The position numbers and the translations under genes are program-made. From Bolinopsis microptera (lineage: Eukaryota > Ctenophora > Tentaculata > Lobata > Bolinopsidae), in contig NC_087075.1 of NCBI RefSeq assembly GCF_026151205.1, forward strand, positions 2,580,359 through 2,640,358: a DNA stretch of 60,000 nucleotides, in the 5' to 3' direction. Each line of letters starts with the position of its first letter. The first letter of the stretch is position 1. This document shows, one piece after another, positions 1-9,971 of this stretch. The notes under the pieces are model-generated. The model was not told the origin of the DNA and did not search any database. It saw only the letters and a list, made by a program, of their open reading frames with translations.

Positions 1-310
1 AACTGAAATTCTAATCTGATAAAGTGCACTGCAACTGTGAACTCAAATGTATAAAACACACTCACAACTGATCGTACAGTTTATAATGGAACAAAATAAG
101 ACAGAATAATTGATCAAATGTTTAAAAATAAGCTGATTTAGGAGAAGCAAATATTAGTCAACTGAAATTCTAATCTGATAAAGTGCACTGCAACTGTGAA
201 CTCGAATGTATAAAACATACAGTGATACTCACAACTGATCGTACACTTTAAAATGGAACAAAATAAGACAGAATAATTGATCAAATGTTAAACAATAAGC
301 TGATTTAAAA
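1..310. repeat. Two-copy direct tandem repeat, ~159-bp unit
   Basis: The first ~150 bases reappear from about position 160. The shared order of blocks is AACTGAAATTCTAATCTGAT, then GCACTGCAACTGTGAACTC, then CACAACTGATCGTAC, then AATTGATCAAATGTT. Copies differ by scattered substitutions and a 7-bp indel. The array may continue to the left of the window. Confidence 0.85.
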
Positions 311-1045
311 GAAGTATAATAAGCAACAAATTTACTTGGCCTGAAAGGTAACAGACGAAAAGTCTCAATTGAAGGAATAAATTGTAATGCTGCAGGGCAT
401 AGCAACCATCCAATGTGCAACGATCCAATGCGAAAATTTAAAATCACATTTGGATATAATGCGCGTGAGTGCTTACAAATTTGCTTTTGGCGGAGATATA
501 AACTGCACCATTGCGGATACAGCCGCGCACTCTGCACTCAGGTCTACAAGCAACGTGTGACAAATTTAAACTAGGCACCGCGTCTCTGCTTAATTATTTT
601 CGTCATCAAACAGGTGTGGTCCAAATATTCATTTGATTCTGATCCTCAGGACCAAGGTGCATATCATTATCATCCCTTCATATTTGACAAAATTGGGATA
701 CTGTGATTGATAATTATAATTTTGAAAGCTACAAAGTCAAAAGAGTTTTCTGGTAACAACCCAACGGCTACACTAACAGCTTCCATAATTACTGTCAAAA
801 TACTCCTTCAAGCCAAGTCGAATGTCATCCCGTCTGATCGAGTTATTTTCGCCATTTTGCAACGCAAAGTTGGGAGTAATATAAACAATAAAATTGTAAA
901 ATAAAATGTTTTAATGCGTCTTCACTTTCAGTGTTTGCTGCTAAAGCTAAAACGTAAATTTCGATCAGGTGGAAGCGGAAGCTTACCATAATATTAATTC
1001 CTTTATTTCGTACCTTGACACCATTAATTTCCTGCTCGTGATATT
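311..1045. other. Non-coding, nothing recognised
   Basis: Short frames here have no domain-like composition and no convincing splice context. I see no gene, RNA or repeat signature apart from A+T-rich sequence. Confidence 0.5.
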
Positions 1046-1416
1046 CCCAGGAAGTGGAACCCTGACCGGATGGGGCTTAACTTTGAAAGTAAAAGAGTTG
1101 GAGACTTCCGGTTTTTTGTAACATGTTCCTCTTTTAAAAGTAACGTTACCTCTCCAGGAGGAAAATTCAAGACAACGTAATTGTTGAGTTATCTTAAAAT
1201 CTCCAGAAAAGTCCCCTTTCGGGCCGATCAAAAGTTTGCAACTTTAACTTTGCGGATTCCTGTACTCTGGTTGGCTGAATTGTGTCACGTGGTAGCTGCT
1301 TGAACATTGGAATACGCCACGCGTGCAAATCATGCTTGTTGTTGCGCGCGAGGTCGAGCCGTCTGTTTAAATTAAACCAACTCTAGTACCACCACCAGCC
1401 GGTAACTTTTCCTGGG
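1046..1416. mobile_element. MITE-like element, family A, copy 1 (371 bp)
   Basis: Starts with CCCAGGAA followed by CCCTGACCGGATGGGG and ends with CCAGCCGGTAACTTTTCCTGGG in inverted relation, so the termini form imperfect TIRs of the type CCCAGGAAA..ACCGGCTGG. A second copy lies at 1743-2110 in the same orientation at about 95% identity by eye. The element carries no credible coding frame. The TIR resembles that of the family at 26.6-27.6 kb, which suggests a common transposase source. Superfamily not determined; no clear target duplication seen. Confidence 0.75.
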
Positions 1417-1742
1417 TACGAAGTAACCAATTAGGGCTACTAAATGCCGAACACAAGGATATTTCGTATTCGGATCATATGCCTGCAGGCTGTCTGTCGC
1501 TTAAGACCATGGTCGCTCTTAACTGAGCGATAAGTGACGTTAAGTGAGACCGTGAGCACCACTTCTTGCCAATTTGCTTTTGAATTACGGCCCAATCATG
1601 AAGTGAAACAGTACAAGTTGTTTTTAACGGCAAAATACAGCGAATTCTAGCCCTTGAAAGTTGTAGGTTTGGAAGATCAATACGGCTGCTTTAATTCTTA
1701 AAAGTCTTAAGTTAGAACGGCCAAAACACCCTACTCGGCGTC
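1417..1742. other. Spacer between two family A elements
   Basis: Unique-looking non-coding sequence of about 326 bp; no gene signature. Confidence 0.5.
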
Positions 1743-2110
1743 CCCAGGAACCCTGACCGGATGGGGCTTAACTTTGAAAGTAAAAGAGTTGGAGACTTCC
1801 GGTTTTTTGTAAGATGTTCCTCTTTTAAAAGTAACGTTACCTCTCCAGGAGGAAAATTCAAGACAACGTAATTGTTGAGTTATCTCAAAATCTCCAGAAT
1901 GAAAAGTCCCCTTTCGGGCCGATCAAAAGTTTGCAACTTTAACTTTGCGGATTCCTGTACTCTGGTTGGCTGAATTGTGTCACGTGGTAGCTGCTTGAAC
2001 ATTGGAATACGCCACGCGTGCAAATCATGCTTGTTGTCGCGCGCGAGGTGAGCCGTCTGTTTAAATTAAACCAACTCTAGTACCACCACCAGCCGGTAAC
2101 TTTTCCTGGG
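1743..2110. mobile_element. MITE-like element, family A, copy 2 (368 bp)
   Basis: Near-identical to 1046-1416, with a 4-bp difference at the left terminus and a few small indels. Ends with the same TTTTCCTGGG. Two copies in the same orientation within 1.1 kb suggest local duplication or two insertions. Confidence 0.75.
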
Positions 2111-2172
2111 TTAAGTGGTCCACGCCAAGACCTGGCTTAGTACCTTTGGAGCTGATTTACTGTTCTTTGTTG
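2111..2172 (+). repeat. Dispersed ~55-bp repeat, also at 9281-9340
   Basis: The block TTAAGTGGTCCACGCCAAGA followed by TTAGTACCTTTGGAGC and TTTACTGTTCTTTGTT occurs here, directly after the family A element, and again at about 9281-9340 with a 4-bp deletion. Function unknown. Confidence 0.7.
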
Positions 2173-2416
2173 GTTTGCAAAACCTTTGAGTAGATTTCAT
2201 AATGTTGGTCAGCGACCAGCGTCATGGTGTGCATCGCTTTTTGATTTAACGGAGATTACTGAAAGATCTATTTTCATATGACCATTGAGTCTCTATTGTG
2301 TTCCTTTGCAATCCGATCTATCGATCGGCTGAATTAATTTTTCTCTCAGAAAGAGCTAGAATTTCAAACAAAGCGAAATGACGTATTCTTTGTTTCCCCA
2401 GCAGGAAGATGGTGAC

Positions 2417-2463
2417 TATAAAAGTCGACCCCAATCCCCTGAGATAGCAGTCGACACTCAGTT
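2417..2463 (+). promoter_or_regulatory. Candidate core promoter (TATA box and Inr)
   Basis: TATAAAA at 2417-2423 in the context GACTATAAAAGTC. About 35-40 bases downstream is CACTCAGTT (around 2455-2463), which resembles an initiator. The first coding ATG of the PAN/GCC2 gene follows at 2628, giving a 5' leader of about 170 nt. Inference from motif and spacing only. Confidence 0.4.
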
Positions 2464-2627
2464 AGAAACGGAGTGCTCGAAGTCATTTATTTCTGCACCA
2501 TTTTTGCACCATCAAGACTATTTTCTTTTTCTGATATTCAACAAATCGTTTGAAAACGAAGCTTTTGTTAAAAATTATTACAAATATTTATTTGCAAGAC
2601 ACCAATTATAACTGTTGACTACTCAGG

Positions 2628-5600
2628 ATGTTAACCATTGAGTATTTTAATTTATTGACTGTTATCCTGGCCCAACCGATGTATCTCTATGCACTTACTG
2701 AGAGTACTTCGAGTAGGTTTGGCTGGGATCGCTCCAGGACAACAATATCAGGTACGCCATCCTATCACTCCACTGGGGTCTTTTTGTAAGTACCATTCCA
2801 AGAGTGAGTTGTTGTTAGTAGCAGTGTATCCTTTAGTACTAGTAGGGCACAGGGAAACTAAAGTGCAAAGAAACTGCTGTTAACTGTTGCTGACTGCTGC
2901 TTATAACTGCTGCTTACTGCTACTAACTGCTGCTAAATACTGCTAACTGCTGCTAACTGCTGCTGTCGCGTGCGGGCCATTTGCAGCAGTTAGCAGCAGT
3001 TAGCAACAGTTAGCAGCAGTTAGCAGCAGTTAGCAACAGTTAGCAGCAGTTAGCAACAGTCAGCAGCAGTTAGCAGCAGTTGCACGTGGCGTGCGCTATT
3101 CACTTATTCAGGTTATTTAAATCAAAAGAATCGAGCAGCCAGCTGAAGCCATAACATTGTTGATTTAAGATGCTCAATATTTTGAACCTTGCTCATCGTT
3201 CTCAATTACAACTCGATCTTGTTGTTGTATTTTTCAATACCATGTTTATTCAATTACGTAATTGATAATCCTGTTTCCCCAGCCAACCTTGTGAGTCAGG
3301 ATTTTGTCCAGGATTTCGACTACCAAGGAGCTGATATCAAGAACATAACAAACGTCGACTCTGCTGAATCCTGTCTTGCTATGGTTTGTACAATCTTTAA
3401 ACTTTTTTCGATTTAAATTAAAATCGATTTCAACGGCCAGGTAGCGCAGTTGGTTAGAACGCCTGTCTTACAATCGTTAGGTTGCGAGTTCGAAACCCAC
3501 TGACTGCCTGGTCGTGGGGTGAGCGTCGTCGACGTTCAGCTAAGGATCATGAGTGGTCTATGCAGCCCCCCGGTCTACTCAGCCGAATACTCGAGAAATC
3601 GGGTGTGAGGGTTAAATGAGGAGCTGCACATTGCAGCAAAGTCTCGGACGAAGAAAGTATGGTACACACTACCTTAACCGTCACTGGCCAAAAAGATCCT
3701 TCGGCTTCCTGTAATTGGCTGGTTGCACTTGTGTAACATTGTGGCTGTTGGAATACACCGAAGTAAAATAAGTGTCTAGATAAAAAAAATAAGTCTCAAT
3801 TTTAAAAGTAAATCTGAAAAGAGTCATAAAAGCTTATAGTTATACTTATACAGAAAATATCCATAATCTTCCCTCACTATTTTCACTTTTTCTCAAAATT
3901 ATGATTTTAAAAACAAAATCGCATACTTTCAGTGCGGAAAACAAGCAGGATGTCTGTCGATGACGTACTGTGGCACCGACTGCTGGTTGAAGAACCTCAA
4001 GTACGGTCAGAACCCCGCCCCAAAAGTCGGATGTGTCAGCGCTAACCTCGTCTGTCAAGGTAGGACTAATACATTTTTTTGACACGTGACAAAAATGAAA
4101 AACCGACCAATCAGCTTTGATTATTGCTGCTGACTGCTACTAACTGCTGCTAACTGCTGCTGACTGCTGCGAATGGCGCGCGAGCGACAGCAGCAGTTAG
4201 CAGCAATTAGCAGCAGTCAGCAGCAGTTAGAAGCAGTTAGCAGCAGTTTCTTTGCACTTTAGTCTCCCTGTGAGGGGATGTGTGGGGGAATTCTTTATTT
4301 TTAAGGAACGTGACGATTTTAACAGGTCCAAAGTAGAAATATAATTTTTTTCTTTGGCGGGAAGAAGATTCCACAGCTGTGCCGCTTTCACTCCAAATGA
4401 GTTTTCATAGTGTGTTGCCATAGAGTGCTATAGTTTGATGTTCAGTGCCAGTGGCGGTACAGTAGCTTTTATTCCATGTCGGGGGTTGTTTTTGAATAGC
4501 ATGCCAATATCAATTGGGGCCAGGCCATTGAGAATTGTCCATGTGTGGATCAAGATGTACCTTTCTTGATGTCTCTGCAAAGATATTCTATAGCCTCTAT
4601 GTCCATGGTCTTGTAAATGATTTCAAATATATCATAATGAAGCCTGATACTACTTTAAGACTTTAGACAGTTTCTGTATGGCTTAAACTTCTGAGATTCA
4701 ATAGCCTTTTAATGGCCTATTATATAACCTTACTGTTCTCCTGTTAATCCTATATCCAATTTAGACCCCTGCCCAGCTGGCACCTACAAAGACAGTTATA
4801 TGAAAGAATGTCGACAGTGTCCTACAAACACATACAGTGAAGAGGATTCGCGATTCTGTAGAACATGTCCTCACGGATCTCATGCCAATGAAGCCAATAC
4901 TCAATGTGGTAAACTTTTACTCTCATTCCATTCATGTTAAGATATTTATGATTTATATATATTTATAATTGTATGGAAACAATCGGAACATTCCAGAAAA
5001 TTTCGAAATCGTTGAAATAACCTCCTTATTATTTACAATTGTAATAGATTAAGAAGAACTACCCGAAGGCAGCTGTACTCGGCAATAAAGATTCAATAAA
5101 CATCAGCTAATTAGGCACTCACTACCACCCTTATCCCTAAATACTATAAGTATCGAGTATCGACCCGAAATCCGGAAATCAACCCAAAAAGATTTTTACA
5201 GCATGTGATTGATGCAATTAATCGAAACTTATTTAAATTCGTAAGCGTTGAATGAATGGGAAAAGCGAGCGACCGATTTAATTCTCGGTATCATTTTGCA
5301 TTTGCGGACGGTTATTCAAATTAATATCATTTCCTTTTGTTTGGGAAAGAGAGACACTGGCAGCAGTCCACTCTACCCATGATTATGGGTTTTGGTCAAA
5401 TATGTAATATATTATATTTTGATTTTTATTATTATAAGATTAACGATCCGACATTTGTGCATCTTTTTGGGCATTTTTTTTTTCAATTTCAGTAAATAAA
5501 TTTTCATTCGTTTTTAATACAGTGAGCAAGAAAAGCAGTCGTTAAGCAGTAAAAATATTTATATAATCAAGTCCGATGATAGAATTATTGAAATTGGACA

Positions 5601-6033
5601 TAAAAAATACTAATAATCCTAGGAATCGGTGTGCCAGGTAATGGAAATATTTACTTCCAGGAATTTGGAGCAAGAACGCTGGTAAATATTTGATCGGCTA
5701 CAGCGCAGGAACCGCCAAATACGAAAGTCTTCTGACGGCTCAGAGCGAATGTCTCAAACGATCCGGTCAGTTCAAACTTGCAGTTAATTTGATGATAAAT
5801 TAGAAGATTAATTGGTAATCTTGCGAAATTTAATACACAAAAGATATACCGAGTCAGTCTCTGGTAAAATATATCAATTCATCCTAAATACCACTTTCTT
5901 CCACTAGACTGTGGAGGTATCACATACGAGACCATATCCGAAATGTTCACTCTGCGAAGAGGAGTCAACCTCAGGAACAGTCCCTCCAGTGAAATCTCCT
6001 GGAAGTGGATGGCTACCTCAAGCGATGATGAAG
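2628..6033 (+). CDS. PAN / GCC2-GCC3 modular extracellular protein (multi-exon, 3' end not found)
   Basis: I read six exons: 2628-2712, 3283-3383, 3933-4059, 4765-4908, 5661-5765 and 5908-6033, all with GT..AG borders and matching phases (1,0,1,1,1). Exon 1 starts with ATG and encodes a hydrophobic leader (YFNLLTVILAQPMYLYA), a likely signal peptide. Exons 2-3 form a PAN/apple module (DFDYQGADIKN.., ESCLAM, GCLSMTYCGTDCWLKNL). Exon 4 is a Cys-rich GCC2/GCC3 (ephrin-receptor-like) module (CPAGTYKDS, ECRQCPTNTYS, FCRTCPHGS). Exons 5-6 form a second PAN-like module (GKYLIGYSAG, CLKRSDCGGITYE, FTLRRGVNL). Symmetric phase-1 exons are typical of shuffled extracellular modules. Exon 6 ends in phase 1, so the gene continues; the next exon is not certain. 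It may be the LDLa receptor exon at about 9987, which also starts in phase 1. Function unknown beyond extracellular protein or carbohydrate binding typical of PAN modules. Confidence 0.75.
2848..3086. mobile_element. Fold-back element with CAGCAGTTAG minisatellite arms, copy 1
   Basis: Left arm is a series of AACTGCTGCT units and right arm a series of CAGCAGTTAGCA units, so the two arms pair over nearly their whole length around a centre with TCGCGTGCGGGCCATTTG. Lies in the first intron of the PAN gene. The left flank (CACAGGGAAACTAAAGTGCA) is the reverse complement of the right flank of copy 2 (4124-4272), so the two are inverted copies of one element. Confidence 0.8.
3435..3795 (+). mobile_element. 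tRNA-derived SINE
   Basis: The head is tRNA-like: an A box TAGCGCAGTTGG (3442-3453), a B box GAGTTCGAAAC (3486-3496), and ends CCAGG../..CCTGG that can pair as an acceptor stem. These are RNA polymerase III internal promoter elements. About 280 bases of unrelated body follow, finishing in an A-rich tail (GATAAAAAAAATAAG). Size and layout fit a SINE. It sits in intron 2 of the PAN gene. The anticodon-loop region (CTTACAA) suggests a Val- or Ile-like ancestor, but this is not certain. Confidence 0.75.
4124..4272. mobile_element. Fold-back element with CAGCAGTTAG arms, copy 2 (inverted)
   Basis: The left arm CTGCTGACTGCTACTAACTG and the right arm CAGCAGTTAGCAGCAATTAG flank a GC-rich centre GAATGGCGCGCGAGCGACA. 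Read in reverse complement, the centre and right flank match copy 1 (2848-3086). It lies in intron 3 of the PAN gene. Confidence 0.8.
4275..4690 (-). pseudogene. 3' end of a CR1/jockey-type LINE ORF2 (decayed fragment)
   Basis: The - strand reads, across a frame change and a stop, ERYILIHTWTILNGLAPIDI, then NNPRHGIKATVPPLALNIK, then ENSFGVKAAQLWNLLPA and STLDLLKSSRSLK. These match the conserved tail that follows the reverse transcriptase in CR1/jockey/L2-like LINE ORF2 proteins (RERYI.IY.WKIL.GL, R.G....P, SF...A..LWN.LP). The stop after NIK and the frameshift near ERYIL show that it is dead. Located in intron 3 of the PAN gene, antisense to it. Confidence 0.75.
5245..5401 (-). repeat. Dispersed repeat DR1, copy 1
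   Basis: A ~155-bp sequence containing the block CATTTTGCATTTGCGGACGG recurs in reverse complement at 6983-7110 plus 7498-7533, and at 25938-26147. This is the uninterrupted copy; both other copies are split by insertions flanked by 8-bp duplications. It lies in intron 4 of the PAN gene. Confidence 0.85.
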
Positions 6034-6168
6034 GTAACAAAATATTTTTGGCGCTAGATAGCGCTAGCTATCGATATCGATAGGAAACGCTAGTGAGCGC
6101 TAGTTCAAGTTAGCGCTAACCATCACGTTTAGACTATATGAAGTGTATAATTTGGTTTACTTTCTTAC
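6034..6168. repeat. Short TAGCGCTA-rich motif cluster
   Basis: Just after PAN exon 6 the sequence repeats GGCGCTAGATAGCGCTAGCTATCG and CGCTAGTGAGCGCTAG-type blocks between about 6048 and 6117, rich in the palindrome AGCGCT. No function assigned. Confidence 0.5.
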
Positions 6169-6541
6169 CATCGTTTGCGTTCTGAGCATAAGTCTGAATC
6201 ATACAAAATATGTTGCTTTTCATTGATAGAGCTGACCATACTGTTGTATTCTTGTTCTGTAATTAGTGGCTTCTCGTAAATGAATTTGAAGTTGTCAATA
6301 TCCTCTTCACGTTTCAAATTGTTTGGTGGATGGCTTGCGAGACCACGCGGATGAAATTTGTCGTCGTACTGAACATTGACGGGCACGTGCGAATTTAAAA
6401 TATCTTCGGTAATTTTACTTATCATTGAATCAAGAGTCGCCTCATCAATTTCTTCAAATCTTTTTATGTTCAATTTTATAACGTCATATTTTGCAACAAA
6501 CGACTCCTCAAGTGTAGTGTAATGATCCCCAATATTTGTGC
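6169..6541 (-). CDS. Candidate internal exon, unknown protein
   Basis: The - strand is open for about 124 codons. It contains HYTTLEESFVAKYDVIK, then RFEEIDEATLDSMISK, VPVNVQYDDKFHPRGL and NSMVSSINEKQHILYDS. It ends at a good donor (CGATG|GTAAGA) in phase 2; a possible but weak acceptor (GATGAG|GC) precedes it. Amino-acid composition looks coding. I do not recognise the family. It lies antisense just past PAN exon 6 and has no partner exon that I can identify. It may be an exon of an unseen gene or an old transposon fragment. Confidence 0.35.
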
Positions 6542-6750
6542 CTCATCAGTCCAGGCACTCCAAGGAAAGTATAAACAAATCTTGCTATAGTAGTATTTTT
6601 CCGGATCTGTTTTTCTGGATGGTGTGTGACTACGAACAATTTGAGGACCCCAGTCCTCCTAATCATTGTTCTCACGTTGCGTAATTCAACTGTATAATTC
6701 GATCATCATTAGATTTTGTAATATTATAAAACATTTTTCATAATTTACAG

Positions 6751-6865
6751 CGAATTCTTTGTAGCACATGTCAAAAAATCAGGCCGCTTTGTATACGATC
6801 AATGTCTCCCCGACATCAACACCGCCACAGTACAGGACACCATCAGAGTATCACGAGACTTCTGA
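6751..6865 (+). CDS. Candidate terminal exon, unknown protein
   Basis: After an acceptor TAATTTACAG the + strand reads EFFVAHVKKSGRFVYDQC, then LPDINTATVQDTIRVSRDF, and stops at TGA 6863-6865. The composition looks protein-like, but the acceptor phase (2) does not fit the PAN exon ending at 6033 (phase 1), so any link would need another exon between. The family is not recognised. The stop lies at the edge of the hairpin at 6861. Confidence 0.3.
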
Positions 6866-6967
6866 ACCCACTGAGGTGATCCCTCTCCGGGAGAGGGATC
6901 ACCTCAGTGGGGTCAGAAGAAAAAAAAGTGAAGGGGAGAGGGCCTCTCCGACCCTTCACTTTTTTAT
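6861..6967. repeat. Two adjacent long hairpins
   Basis: Hairpin 1 (6861-6917) has ~27-bp arms, TCTGAACCCACTGAGGTGAT on the left and ATCACCTCAGTGGGGTCAGA on the right, with one mismatch and almost no loop. Hairpin 2 (about 6922-6967) has arms AAAAAAGTGAAGG..AGAGG and CCTCT..CCTTCACTTTTTT. Such near-perfect palindromes side by side are unusual. They could be short fold-back elements. Confidence 0.8.
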
Positions 6968-6982
6968 TTATTATATAAGTGA

Positions 6983-7533
6983 GTATTTGACCAAAACCCA
7001 TAATCATGGGTAGAGTGGACCGCTGTCAGTACTTCTCTTTCCCTAACAAAATGAAATGATATCAATTTGAATAACCGTCCGCAAATGCAAAATGATACCG
7101 AGAATGAAATCCCAGCGTGCTAAATCACTTCTACAGTCGAATTTTGAGATTGTTCTAAAAGGGCCCCCGACAGTTGAAACCAACTTCAATAAATGTATTT
7201 TTGGACGCTGATTCCGAATCAACCCACCCCCATGACATAGGGTTAAAATGCTCCCCTGACGAAATATTGGCGAAAAACTGTCTCGATCACGTGATATGAT
7301 CGTATAAGGAAGTTAGTCTAATTTCTCTTTAGGGTTAGGGTTTCAGCATATGCTTTTGTTAAGGATTGGGTTAGGGTTCCGGTTAGGGTTGGGATCAGAT
7401 TAGAGGGTTAGGGTTTCGAAAAATCGTTCAGGACCAGCTAGAGAACGGGTTGAAAAAGTCACGTGACAGTTGAGTGTAGAGTGATTAATTATCATCCAAT
7501 GAAATCGGTCGCTCGCTTTTCCCATTCATTGCA
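6983..7533 (+). repeat. Dispersed repeat DR1, copy 2, split by an insertion
   Basis: 6983-7110 and 7498-7533 together make one DR1 copy in the orientation opposite to 5245-5401. The break is exactly where 7111-7497 is inserted, with AATGAAAT on both sides. Confidence 0.8.
7111..7497. mobile_element. Non-autonomous DNA transposon with 8-bp target duplication (hAT-like MITE)
   Basis: 387 bp flanked by the perfect direct repeat AATGAAAT (7103-7110 and 7498-7505). An intact related copy at 5245-5401 shows the empty site with a single block. Ends carry imperfect inverted similarity (TAAATCACTTCTACA near the left end, TTAATCACTCTACA read inward from the right). 8-bp duplications are typical of hAT transposases. 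The body contains several TTAGGG/GGGTTAGGG blocks (7331-7410) and no coding capacity. Confidence 0.75.
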
Positions 7534-9544
7534 TGGAGACATGACGATAATCTGCGTGCAAGACGGCAGACGCTCACTATACCTTCACAGACTTACAGAT
7601 CACAATGCTGACAAGCATAACCGTTGCCCTTATATTCACAACACTATTTACCCCCTATACTATTATATCCCCTTTATTGTTTTCCAGGCATTAAGACTCA
7701 TCGAAAGTAGTTCAGCAGGTATATTTAAGTTCAAAACATTCTAATTCAATGTTAAAGATGACAGGAAATGGAATAAGAAATAGTTATGTGGAGGTTTTTA
7801 AGAAATTTGCGCAAAATACGCGCCAGCATGTTATACGAAATTAGGTAAAAAACCCAAAATCGCCATATCCAGGTGCCTTAAAAACCATGTTTAAATTGAG
7901 TTAGAGAAGTGGGTTTTCTGGAACCCCTGTTTTTCAACAGATTGTCGTGAAGCATATATATACAAAATAACAACTTTTCAAATCGATTTTACACCATTAA
8001 AAAGTAATTTTATTGAAAAAAATCTGAGGAAATTTTTACCTTAGATAATTGTTCAAGCATTCTGAAAATCTACCGGAAAAGTTTCCTACCTTACTCCTTC
8101 ATAAAGATATTTGCTATTGAAGTTAGTGCTTTTTTGAAGAATAATTTTATAAAAACACAAAAGTTGTGAATTAGTATTCTCTGTTGTTGGATCATCCGTT
8201 GGGTTGTGGAGCTCAATTTTGCTTTTTAAAGGTCTAAATTGTGTAATAGGCTAGTTTTAAAGTTGCAAATCAAAAAGTTGCACACGTGAGGACACGCCCA
8301 AATTGATAGAAAATTGCTGAAATCACTGAAAATTGCTATTTTCACCATTTTCTGTCAACTTTGTAGTCCCGTTGTGATCTCAGTCTTTTATGAAATCTTT
8401 TGAAACTTTGCATGCTTATCAAATAATATATAATACACTGACATGCAAAAATTTACGGTGATTCAATATTGTATGCGCACGCAACGTTTGCACGTGCGAA
8501 AGGTGAGAATTTTGCTCATTCGTGATACTGATTTCGAATATATTCTGCTTTCCCACGATATTTAAATTGCATTATATATGAATTTAATGCCAACTTGAAT
8601 GAGTAAAAAGTGCCATATTCAGTCTGTTATTATTATGGGTTTTGGTGAAATTTGTATTATATATAATTTTTCTGAAAAATTAAAATTTTATTAATTATTG
8701 ATAACTCAACGTGTTCACTTTCGATTTTACGCAAAAAAAGCAAAGAAAAGACCAAAACGCAAAAGTCCCAATATCTCGAAATGGCAAATATGGACTTTAT
8801 ATTTCCTTATTTCTGGGAAAACGGCAGTATTGCACATGCAATTAGGTATATCATATATGTCAGTCATCGTTGTACCTAATAAATATAATTATGATAACTA
8901 TTGCATAATTATCATTATTTTAACAAATCACACTGTATGTTATTATACTTATTATAGAGGCAAGCAAATTTCCCACTTTTATATTAGTCATTTCACTCAA
9001 AACTACTTATCTCGAAAACACTGTACATATTGACATACGTAAAATAAAAAACCGTGCGTCCTTCACAAAACTTTTGATACATTGCAATTGTGTAATAATC
9101 TTGATCTTACTGCTCAAAACTAAACAATTGAGGCATACTGCTTATTTTTAATAAATTTGTGTGTTGTGGTTGTTCATATAAAAATTATAATAGCCCGACA
9201 AAAATAAATCAACTGGATTTAGATAAGAAGTGAATTAATTTTGTTTCTTTGAGGTGAAAAATTTTCGTGATATTATTATTAAGTGGTCCACGCCAAGACC
9301 TTAGTACCTTTGGAGCAGATTTACTGTTCTTTGTTTGATATTAGATAGGTGTTATGGCCGACCAAAACGGTTTTTTGCCCATAACTCTCCGTGGAGGCAT
9401 TTTTACCTTACGTCATGTGGGGTGATTCGGAATCAGCGTCCAAAAATACACCGATATATATCAATTTCACACCCAAAGGGCCTTTTTACAAGAATTTTCG
9501 TAAAATTTTGGTGAGCGCGCGATTTAGTAATAGTAGGAGCGGAT
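7534..9544. other. A+T-rich non-coding stretch with dispersed repeats
   Basis: No exon recognised. About 8620-8660 resembles the GGGTTTTGGTCAAAT edge of DR1. 9281-9340 repeats 2111-2172. About 9395-9460 (GATTCGGAATCAGCGTCCAA) is the reverse complement of about 7188-7245 within the 387-bp insertion. Short frames such as 8698-9033 are Lys/Ile/Tyr-rich and not convincing. Confidence 0.5.
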
Positions 9545-9795
9545 AAAATGGGTTAACTCGAACGGCCTAGCTCTTAATCTGAAGAAGACTCGCTATATGG
9601 TATTTTCAAAAAGACGGTAGATCTATCGTCTCTACAATCTACAGGTAAGAATCGACAACTCTCCTATTGAACGCAAAACATAGTCCAGGTTTTAAGGAGT
9701 TATCGTCGACGACAAACTAAAATGGGCCAGCCACATCCAAGCCGTCAAAACAAATATGTCACGGTTTATAGGTGTTATGTTCAAAAATCTTAAAA
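9545..9795 (+). pseudogene. LINE reverse-transcriptase fragment (C-terminal part)
   Basis: Reads VNSNGLALNLKKTRYMVFSK, then RIDNSPIERK, a stop, another stop, GVIVDDKLKWASHIQAVKTN and MSRFIGVMFKNLK. This is the block after the YADD box in jockey/CR1-type reverse transcriptases (L.LN..KT..M.F..., ..I....KFLGV.ID..L.W..HI). Internal stops (TAG at 9618 region; TAG and TAA near 9680-9700) show decay. Confidence 0.7.
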
Positions 9796-9971
9796 TCTAA
9801 ATAGTTTTGTTAAGTTTTGAGCCTTGTATCTTTGAATAAGCAAAATCGCACATTAAAGCAATAACAAACAAACAACTTTGGTTCCCTAGTAAAAGTCTAA
9901 AGAACTTACTGTCTAAAACATTTGCCTTTACAATTTAAACGCGACCTTTACGTGGAATTGCCCAACACTAG

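Noticed and set aside
983-1231. 82-codon - strand frame
   Set aside because: Lies within the family A inverted-repeat element, and its sequence is repeated in the non-coding copy at 1743-2110 with frame-breaking indels.
7331-7410. Telomere-like TTAGGG blocks
   Set aside because: Only a few irregular copies inside a small transposon; not an uninterrupted telomeric array, and the sequence continues normally on both sides.
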